Shown here in pieces: positions 22,191 to 29,087 of a stretch of 29,087 nt of DNA. The notes under the pieces were generated by a model. It was not told the origin of the DNA. It was given only the letters and a program-made list of their open reading frames with translations, and did not search any database. The position numbers and the translations under genes are program-made. Numbering within the stretch: position 1 is the first letter of the stretch; the number at the start of each line of letters is the position of its first letter. The DNA is from Acanthamoeba castellanii str. Neff (lineage: Eukaryota > Discosea > Longamoebia > Acanthamoebidae), in assembly GCF_000313135.1 (NCBI RefSeq), contig NW_004457681.1:77640-106726 (forward strand). Direction: 5' to 3'.

Positions 22191-23071
22191 ATGATAAACG
22201 AGATTAGGGCAGCGGTGGAGTGGCTGACGCGCACCATGGAGGTCAACGACCTGAGCGAGGCCCAGCTCCAAAGCTTCGAGTGGGCTCTGGTCGAGGCCCT
22301 CACACGCAAGTACACCGACCACTGGTACCATACTACCTTCTTCTTCTTCTTTCTTCTCTTTGAGCTCAGTCCAAGTGTCGCTGACGGTCGTGCGGTTGCT
22401 ATGGGCGCACCAGGTACCAGGATATGCCGTGGCGAGGTCAGGGCTATCGCTCGATTCTGTCCGAGGACTGCGCGCACGTCGTCGATCACGTCCTGCGCCA
22501 TGCCGCGCGCGAGGCCCACATCACCGACCTGCCCTACAGGATGCCTGCCGAGGCCTTCGTGATCTGGGTCGATCCTGGCGATGTCGAAGTCAAATTCCTC
22601 AAATCGCATCGAACCGAGGTGCTCTACCACCAGCCCTCCTACACGATGGTGCCCGATTCGAGCGCTGCGAGCCACAGACGCAGCATGGCTGCCACGTCCT
22701 CGTCGAGCACGCGCAACAGCTACGGCCATGGCCGCGTTCGGTCAATCGAGGAGGTGGACGTCGATGGCGCTTCATCTCTGCTCATGCCCGACGATGACCG
22801 CAGCATGCGCTACAAGAACGGGCTGCAACAGCAGCACGACTACCTGAACGCCTCGGACAGCGCCGTCTTCGTCCAACGCGGCCATGCCAGCCCGCCTCGC
22901 GCCTCGACTGGCGCGTGGAACGCTGGCAGCGGCACCTACACCAGCAAGTCGCCATCGAAGTTCAACCTCAACGCTCGCCCCTGGGAGCGGCCTTCGAATG
23001 GACCTTCATCTTGGGGCGCCAAGCCTGGCTTTCGCTCACCGAGCCCAGTCGGCCTGGCTGGCGTCGTGTAA
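22191..23071 (+). CDS. BTG/Tob family anti-proliferative protein
   Basis: BTG/Tob proteins bind the CAF1/CNOT7 deadenylase of the CCR4-NOT complex and slow cell division by promoting mRNA decay. Exons 22191-22324 and 22414-23071 give 263 residues. The BTG domain is about 1-120: EIRAAVEWLTRTMEVNDLSE, LQSFEWALVEALTRKYTDHWY (box A), QDMPWRGQGYRSI, then LPYRMPAEAFVIWVDPGDVEV (box B, with the LWVDP-type core) and a strand ending EVLYHQPS. Splicing TG|G restores the conserved HWY of box A. The tail (120-263) is Ser/Arg/Asn-rich and low in complexity, as in Tob. No PAM2 motif was evident to me. The ATG is the first after a long ATG-free leader. Confidence 0.93.
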
Positions 23072-23244
23072 CGTTACATAATCCCTCCTCTACGATCTTC
23101 TCTCTCCTCGACCGACGTGGCGAGCCCGCGTTCGATCTCTCTCTCTGCCTTCCTCGTACATACCCCCCCTTGTGATTATACTCCTCTGTACAGCACCATC
23201 CACCAGACGGACAGAGGTTCGAGTCGTACATAACACCCCCCGTA

Positions 23245-23250
23245 AATAAA
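23245..23250 (+). terminator. Poly(A) signal for BTG/Tob
   Basis: A perfect AATAAA 174 nt after the BTG stop codon, with TGTACA and GTCGTACATAAC upstream. Confidence 0.65.
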
Positions 23251-23321
23251 CAATTTTTGATCTGAGTTCCGTGTGGTTCATCATAACGATCGTGAAGGTT
23301 GTGGGATGAGAGGAGCAAGAA

Positions 23322-23327
23322 TTTATT
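23322..23327 (-). terminator. Poly(A) signal for bL36m and possibly the receptor gene
   Basis: TTTATT on + reads AATAAA on -, about 200 nt after the bL36m stop. I noticed no AATAAA on - between the receptor stop (23803) and here, so the two genes may share one 3' end. Confidence 0.5.
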
Positions 23328-23529
23328 GCACTTCAACGCGGTAGCCAACCACCATATCAACTCTCTTGTTCTGCATGAGAGAAGAATGATGAGAAGAAGA
23401 AAGCCGAGAAAAGCGCGAAGAAAAGAGGTCCGGAGGATTCAATCATCACAATGAAGCGGGAGGGCGGAATGGGAGGTACCGGTCCAGAATTGAACGGAGG
23501 TGCCCATCGCCTAGGCCAAATGGATGCGA

Positions 23530-23802
23530 TTAATCGGAACTCTTCTTGGCCTTGATCTGACCCTGCTTGTGTCGCTGATTGGCGGAACAGACGACAAACA
23601 ACCTCCTCTCTCGCAACACGAAGCGGCAGTGAATGCACAGTCTCCTCAACGCTGCTCGGTACTTCATTCTCTCGCCCTTGATGAACGCTCGATAGATGAT
23701 TGTTGTGCTTCCAAATTCCAATCTGAAAAACAAAGCGCGCGAGAAAATTATTTTCTTTGAGCATTTCCAAGAATGCAGCCTTAATGTGGCGGATGATGTC
23801 AT
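23530..23802 (-). CDS. Mitochondrial ribosomal protein bL36m
   Basis: bL36 is the smallest protein of the bacterial-type large ribosomal subunit, a zinc ribbon on 23S-type rRNA. The conserved core is 23667-23530 (45 residues): MKYRAALRRLCIHC, then VVCSANQRHKQGQ. It carries the Cys-x2-Cys, the third Cys (VCSA) and the His of RHKQ that hold zinc, and matches the bacterial pattern MKVRAS..LC..C and CSA...HKQ nearly position for position. The full open frame adds 45 upstream residues rich in Ser, Arg and Lys and poor in acids, which suits a mitochondrial presequence. Its ATG (23802) follows the receptor's TAA stop with no gap, so the start is uncertain: the true 5' end may use the TTTTTCAG acceptor ending at 23723. 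Nuclear coding with a mitochondrial destination is inferred. Confidence 0.88.
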   Translation of the reverse strand: MTSSATLRLHSWKCSKKIIFSRALFFRLEFGSTTIIYRAFIKGERMKYRAALRRLCIHCRFVLRERRLFVVCSANQRHKQGQIKAKKSSD

Positions 23803-26800
23803 TTACAAAACAGCCGAATACCGCGCGTTGGCGTTTGTCGTGCCGCGACCCTGGACCAGGGCCATCATGGCCTCGAGGGCGATCAGCACCTCGTCCATGC
23901 CCGGCCGGCCCGTGGCCTCGGCTTGCCAGCACCGCTGGATGAGCTCGCGCAGCTCGGGCAGGCAGTCGGGCGGGATCGCGGGTCGCTTGCCGGCGATCAC
24001 GTCGAGGGACACGCTCAGGAAGTGGCGCCCACAGTAGGGCTGTCGTCGCGCCACCACCTCCCACATCACCACTCCATAACTGTGCGCGCCGTGTCGTGTT
24101 GTGTGCGGTGCGTGCGGTGGTGAGAGTCGAGAAGAAGCGGAAAGGGAAAGAGAGAGAGAGGGAGGGAAACCTGTAGACGTCGGCCTTCTCGTCGTAGCGT
24201 TTGCCGAGGAGCACCTCGGGGGAGGTCCAGCAGGGCGAACCGGTCTGTGGGGTCATGGTCTGGTTCTCGTCCTTGATCCGCGCGAACCCAAAGTCCGACA
24301 CCTTCACATTCCAGTTCTCGTCCACCTGCCCCCCCCCACTATCAATACAAGCGCACGCGCACGCGCACATGCACCACCACCGCCACCACACACATCACGA
24401 CACACACACACACACACACACATACACACACGGCACGCACAACTGCACAGCGTGGTCACGGTACCAGCAGGTTGGAGGACTTGAGGTCGCGGTGAATGAT
24501 GACGGGGTGAAGCGAGTGGAGATAGTGAATGCCCAGAGCGGCGCTGTGGAGCAGCTTGAGCTTGTGCTCCCACGGCAGTTTGATCGTCGGGTTGAGCAGG
24601 ATGTCCTTCAGGCTGCCCTGCTTCACGAACTCCGTCACCAGACACAGATTGGGCTTCTTCACGCACGCACCTGCGCACACAGACCGTCATCAGCCAGGTG
24701 CGGTGGTGCGGTGGTGCGGTGGTGCGGTGGTGCGGTGGTGCGGTGGTGCGGTGGTGCGGTGGTGCGGTGGTGCGGTGGTGCGGTGGTGCGGTGGTGCGGT
24801 GGTGCGGTGGTGCGGTGTGGTGCGAGTGTACCGATGAAGAGGACGATGTTGGGATGGTGCAGTTCGGAGAGAAGGGCGACCTCGGCACGGAACTCGAGCA
24901 TGAGGCGCTCGTCGAGCTTCTGCCGGACGAACCGCTTCACGGCCACATTGATGCCCTTCCACCGGGCGCGGTAGACCATGCCGTAGGAGCCCATCCCCAC
25001 CTTCTCCTCGAGGTGCAGGTCGTCGGCCTCAATCACCCACCGGCACAGGTTGGCCGACGTCAGGAAACAGTCCTCCTCCGACACGACGTGCTCGCACCGT
25101 TTCCGTCCGCGCCGATCCCTGCTTCCCCGCGCCTCTTCGTCTCCGTCATCGTCTTCATCGTCGCTGTCGCCATAGTTGTCTGGACACGTCTTGGATTTGG
25201 GGGGCAGGCAGCCCTGGAAGACTTCACCAAAGACCCGCACCTCGAGCCCTCGCACGGTCAGCTCGTACAGTTTTTGCTCTGCATACCCAACCATCGGTTT
25301 CAGTAATCGCGCACAGCACGCACACGCACGCACGCACACACACACACACACACACACAAAACTGCACACAGGCGGCCGACCTTCGGGAATGCCAGGAATG
25401 TTGTAGCGGCCGAGGCTCACGATGCGATCGCGTTCGCCGGCGAGGCAGCTGTCTTCCACCCGCCTGAGGGCCGGCTTGCTTAGGAGGATCTGGCCGCCGT
25501 GGGCCAGGGCTGTGATCCGCGCGGCGCCATCCACCACCGGCCCGGCGTAGGCGCCCCGGTGCGTCGTCGGATCGACCGTCACCCGCGGGCTGCCTACATC
25601 CACCCCCATCCGCACCCGCAGGCCCCGGAACAGCAACAGCCTATGTAGCACTTATCAACGTCAGCGAGTGTCGTGTGCGTGTGCGTGTGTCATGCGTGTT
25701 GTGTCACACGTACCCATCTTGCCCGCCGTGCCATTCCTCGGCGGCGCCCGGGTGGGCGAGCAGTCCAGCGGGCCACTCGAGCTGGAGCATCTTGCGCTGT
25801 ACGGCAATGCACCACTCGAGCGCGTCGGTCGTCTCGGCAAAGGCCATGCAGAACGAGCCCTCGCCCGTGTTGTTGTTGTCGTGGCAGCGCGATAGCGCCT
25901 CGTAGCCGGAGTGCTTGTGGAGCAGGCGCCGCAGCGTGGCGTTGTAGAGGAGCGTTGCATCGCGCATGCCCTCCGGGTCGAATTCCCAGAGCGAGGCCGC
26001 GCGCGTGATGTCGGCGAACACGACCGTCACGTCGGGGCCCTCGGGCGGCGACACCAGGTGCTGGGCGGCCCTTCCCTGGCTTTCGTTCTTCTTCTTCATT
26101 GTCTCTCCTTTCCCTTTCATTTTCCTCTTTGATTGCTTCTTCTTTGTCGTCGTCGCCCCTTTGCCCTCCTCCGGCCAGTCGCCCTCGCTCAAGACCCGCA
26201 GCTGTTCGGCCGCCACCCGCGACCTGGCCTTCGTGACGGCTGCCTCCTGCGGCAGGCGACTGTCGACGTTGACGCCACCTGCTTCGTCGTCATCTTGCTC
26301 GTCGACATCGTACACATCGTTGTCGTCATTGTCGACGTCGTCGGCATCGTCATCATCGTCGTCGAAGATGCCGGACGAGGCTTGGACGGCGCACGACGAC
26401 AGGTCGGAGGGTTGGCCGGACGATCGGCTGCCGCTGCTGTCGCCGCACTCGAACATGGCGCTGAGGCTGCTCATGATCTCGATGAACGGCGGGCGCACGG
26501 CCGGGTCCTGGTGCCAGCAGGCCGCGATGAGCTCGGCGTACTCGAGCGTGCACAGCTCCTCGACGTTGTCCGGCATGCGCGGCCGGAGCCCGTCCCTGAT
26601 CACCGCCACCGCTACAGCCGCGTGGCTGACAACCATACAATCATGAGCGCGTGTGTCATCGGTCGTGTACGGTGTCGTGTCGTGTCGTGTCGTTGTCGAT
26701 GTACCTCATGCCGGCGTAGGGCTGCTGTCTGGTGAGCAGCTCCCACAGGATGACGCCGAACGAATAGACGTCGGCCAGGGCCAGGTCGACGCACGGCGAT

Positions 26801-29087
26801 TGGTTGATGAGCTCGGGCGCCGTCCAATGGATGCTGCCGGCGAGTCCGCACTCGCTCCGATTGGGCCGGTGCTTCTCCATGTCCTCCTTGAACTTGGTCA
26901 GGCCAAAGTCGGACACCTTGACGTTCCACTTGGAGTCCAACAGCAGATTGAGCGACTTCAGGTCCCGATGCACAATTCCTGTCGTGTCGTGCGTAGCGTC
27001 AGTCCAAAGGGCCGACGAGAAGTAACGAAGATGCTGATGATTAGCGAGATGAAGAGGAAAATGGTACCGGAGGAGTGGAGGAAGTGCATGCCCTTGGCGC
27101 CTTGGTAGGCCATCTTGGCCTTCAGCTCGAATGGGATCTTACCAATCAGCTCGTTGTGCAGAAGCTGCGACGCGCACGGCAAGTTGACACCGCGATGTAA
27201 GTGAGGATCTCCCCTACTATCAGCCTGCGCGTCACATGTGCCAGGCGTCGTCGTGTCGTACCTCATAGAGGGAACCGAGCGACATGTACTCCATCACGAT
27301 GCACATTCGCGGCGCTTTGGTCGACGCGGCCATGAAGAGCACCACGTTGGGGTGCCGCAACGTCGTCATTAGTCGGACCTGGTGGGTGGCCAGTCAAGTG
27401 AGGAAATGCCCAAGGCGCCAAAAAAGAGAGGAAAAAGATAACTAAACAAAACAAAACCAAAACAGGCAGGCGAGGAAGCGGCGTTGGCGGTGGTGCAGGG
27501 TCGTACCTCCTGCTTGAAATTATTCTCCATCCCCTTATTGATCTTGCCCGACGCGATCACCTTCACCGCCACCTCGGTGCCCTTCCACACGGCCTTGTAC
27601 ACCTCGCCGTAGCCCCCGACCTGGTGGCGGCGGTGGCGGTGGCGGCGGTGGCGGTGGCGGTGGCAGTGGCGACTGGCGGTGGCGGTGGCGGTGCATGAGC
27701 GCGGAGCTGAGTGAGGCGCGAATGCTGCAGGGAAGAGAATGTGAGCGGGGTGCGTCGTCTCGTACCCCGAGTTGCTCGTGTACGTCCAGCTCGTCGTAGC
27801 TGATCTCCCAGTCGCGGTCCATGTTCCGCCGCTTCACCATTACAATCGTCACCGTGAGAATGAGGACCAGCAGGAGGACCGACACGGGAATGACCACGCC
27901 TGCGTGATGGTTGAATCGGTCAGTCGCCACACGACACGACACGACACACACGGCACGCACGTACCGAGGATGATGGGTACGACGTCGGTCGTTCGGCTGG
28001 TGGTGCATTCCTCCTGACAATAGGTGCCGCATTTGCCCACCGGGCACACGCACGAGTTATTGGAGCACATGCCCACGCCGGAGCAGAGCTGGCCGTCGTC
28101 GATACAGTTGTAGAGCGCGCTGACCGGCTTGCCCTTGCACGTGAAGTTCTTCAGCAGGCCGTAGAAGAGTCTGCTCAACGGTGCAAACTGATTCAGCAGC
28201 GCGTAGTCTTGCCTGCGTGTGCGTGTGCGTGTGCGTGTGCGTTAGAACTGACGAGGATCGGCGAGACGAGACAGCGCGACACTGGCATACCTCTCGGAGA
28301 TCTGCCGGGCCACGGGGTTGGTCTGTGTCCAGTAAAGGTAATCGGCGAGTGCCCTGGCCTTGGCGCAGTCCTGCATGGAGCTGGACCGATACAGGAACGA
28401 GCTGTAGGTCGTAAACGGCCAACTCTCGTCACTGCCGCCGTTCGGAGCTGAGCGAACACGCGGCACGGCGGCGCTCGCAGTCGTTAGTTTGGCTTCGGAG
28501 AGACTATATAGAACAGACCTGAGGGTGGGTTACCGTTCATGAGGCTGTCGTGTGCCAGACCTGCGTCAAGCTTGACCCCGGCGCGGATTTGGTCTTCGAT
28601 GGCGCTTTGCACCGATTTGGACGACGCATGGGCGGCGTAGCCCGACGCCTTACGAATCGACGCCGCTCTCAATCCGCGCGTCTGTCGTGAATGTGAGCCA
28701 ACGACCGTAAAAAAGAAAAGAGAGAAGAGTCGCGCAGTGGTGGGTGGTGGCGCGTACCGAGAGCAACTCGTACGACGGCATGAAGGCGAACGAATAATGG
28801 GTGGCGAGCAGCACCGACAGCGCTGACGCAGAACCGGCAACGACAATCGAGTGGTCGGGGTCCGACTCCGCCGGCAGTAATTGGCTGATGTTCACCTGCA
28901 AGCACATAGGGGCGGTGAGGTCGAGATTCAAAAAATTGCCGAGCACACGCCTTCTTCGAAGAGCGAAGAGCGGAGAACGTACGTCGCGGTAGTCGGGGAC
29001 CATTCGCTTCAGCACCGTGGATACGGTCTGAATGGGCCGAACGGCGGTCCGACGAATTCTGGCCTGTGCGATCATGATGATGGGCTG
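23803..29087 (-). CDS. Receptor with PstS-like ectodomain, EGF-like knob, TM, kinase, cyclase-like domain and kinase (5' partial)
   Basis: Sixteen exons in transcript order: 29087-28983, 28895-28758, 28681-28534, 28447-28291, 28212-27965, 27899-27766, 27620-27507, 27378-27262, 27164-27068, 26978-26705, 26625-25714, 25640-25381, 25278-24832, 24670-24465, 24325-24171, 24079-23803; 1262 residues in the window, all phases closing. Residues 1-210 resemble the second half of phosphate-binding proteins (YSFAFMPSYELLS, SWPFTTYSSFLY, AKARALADYLYWTQTNPVA). A Cys-rich EGF-like knob (CSGVGMCSNNSCVCPVGKCG) and a TM helix (about 267-288) follow. Kinase 1 (about 305-570) has VGGYGEVYKAVWKG, AVKVI, HRDLKSLN, DFG and APE. 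An acidic/basic linker leads to a class III cyclase-like domain (about 705-930; VVFADIT, YAGPVVDGAARI). Kinase 2 (about 990-1250) has VGMGSYGMVYRARWKG, AVKRF, HRDLKSSN, DFG and SPE. Both kinases look active and tyrosine-kinase-like/Raf-like in style. It should be a plasma-membrane sensor. Confidence 0.92.
24697..24816 (+). repeat. 15-copy GGTGCGGT minisatellite
   Basis: Fifteen perfect head-to-tail copies of GGTGCGGT fill most of the receptor-gene intron 24671-24831 (kinase 2). On the sense strand of the gene it reads ACCGCACC. It is open in several frames on both strands, which creates false Cys-Gly-Gly and Thr-Ala-Pro-Pro repeat proteins. Confidence 0.95.
25329..25358. repeat. Intronic CA dinucleotide tract
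   Basis: A CA microsatellite with some CG interruptions lies in the receptor intron between exons 25640-25381 and 25278-24832. A comparable CA tract is at about 24402-24430. Confidence 0.8.
27621..27700. repeat. Intronic GGTGGC/GGCGGT repeat beside the kinase 1 glycine loop
   Basis: Imperfect GGCGGT hexamers (sense strand ACCGCC) abut the acceptor of the exon that begins VGGYGEVYKAV. On the sense strand the tract acts as a C-rich run ahead of CCAG. Translating it gives a false polyproline stretch. Confidence 0.85.

Larger units (their letters stand above)
23072..23529. other. Convergent intergenic region, BTG/Tob (+) and bL36m/receptor (-)
   Basis: The region holds the BTG 3' UTR with AATAAA and, on -, the 3' end of the bL36m/receptor transcripts with its own AATAAA. 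A pyrimidine tract lies near 23093-23150. A - strand open frame through 23357-23520 shows no protein likeness. Confidence 0.6.

Noticed and set aside
23357..23800. - strand frame ending in a Phe/Ser-rich stretch after kinase 2
   Set aside because: It has no protein likeness and conflicts with the bL36 frame, which has clear family residues.
24529..24888. Open frames giving repeated Cys-Gly-Gly-Ala or His-Arg-Thr-Thr-Ala units
   Set aside because: They are translations of the GGTGCGGT minisatellite inside an intron, not a repeat protein.
1..29087. tRNA, rRNA, transposon or viral gene content
   Set aside because: I looked for cloverleaf-like segments, reverse transcriptase or transposase motifs and long terminal repeats and saw none.

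Overview
This window is eukaryotic nuclear DNA, most likely from Acanthamoeba or a close amoebozoan relative. It is GC-rich and gene-dense. Nearly every gene is cut by many short introns (about 60-170 nt) that are AG-ended, mostly begin GTAC, and are full of TG/CA-type simple repeats (TCGTGTGTG, CACGA, GTGTGC). The large receptor with two kinase domains and a cyclase-like domain also fits Acanthamoeba. The species call is an inference from style and gene content. I built exon models by hand. In every multi-exon gene below the reading phase closes at every junction, and that is the main support for the models.

Layout, left to right. (1) + strand, 1-4728: the 3' part of a retinoblastoma (RB) family gene, 17 exons in the window. 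(2) - strand, 5045-6335: a complete UNC-50/Gmh1 Golgi membrane protein gene, 6 exons. (3) + strand, 6577-8099: a conserved protein of unknown function, 5 exons. (4) + strand, 8249-13273: a membrane-anchored tandem amidohydrolase, 23 exons; its second domain has lost the HxH metal motif. (5) - strand, 13373-19904: one open, phase-consistent 18-exon model that joins a neutral-sphingomyelinase-like phosphodiesterase, two transmembrane helices, a long-chain acyl-CoA synthetase (ACSL)-like domain with altered core motifs, and a long Ser/Asp-rich tail. (6) - strand, 20143-21434: a theta-like glutathione S-transferase, 7 exons. (7) + strand, 22191-23071: a BTG/Tob anti-proliferative protein, 2 exons, with a long AUG-free leader. 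(8) - strand, 23530-23802: a tiny gene for mitochondrial ribosomal protein bL36. (9) - strand, 23803 to beyond 29087: a receptor with a phosphate-binding-protein-like ectodomain, EGF-like knob, TM helix, kinase, cyclase-like domain and second kinase, 16 exons in the window, 5' end missing.

The genes do not form one pathway. Shared themes are proliferation control (RB, BTG/Tob), membrane lipid and Golgi biology (sphingomyelinase-ACSL, UNC-50) and nutrient or signal sensing (receptor kinase-cyclase). Spacing is very tight: convergent stop codons lie 99 nt apart at 13273/13373, poly(A) signals on opposite strands sit about 20 nt apart near 4900-4930, and the receptor stop codon abuts the bL36m start.

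The most interesting points are the sphingomyelinase-ACSL fusion with an apparently degenerate synthetase, the hidden bL36m gene with a possible in-phase splice from the receptor gene, the PstS-like receptor whose cyclase lacks key residues, the tandem amidohydrolase with one dead half, and the unusual intron style (GTAC donors, GC-AG introns, intron-confined repeats).
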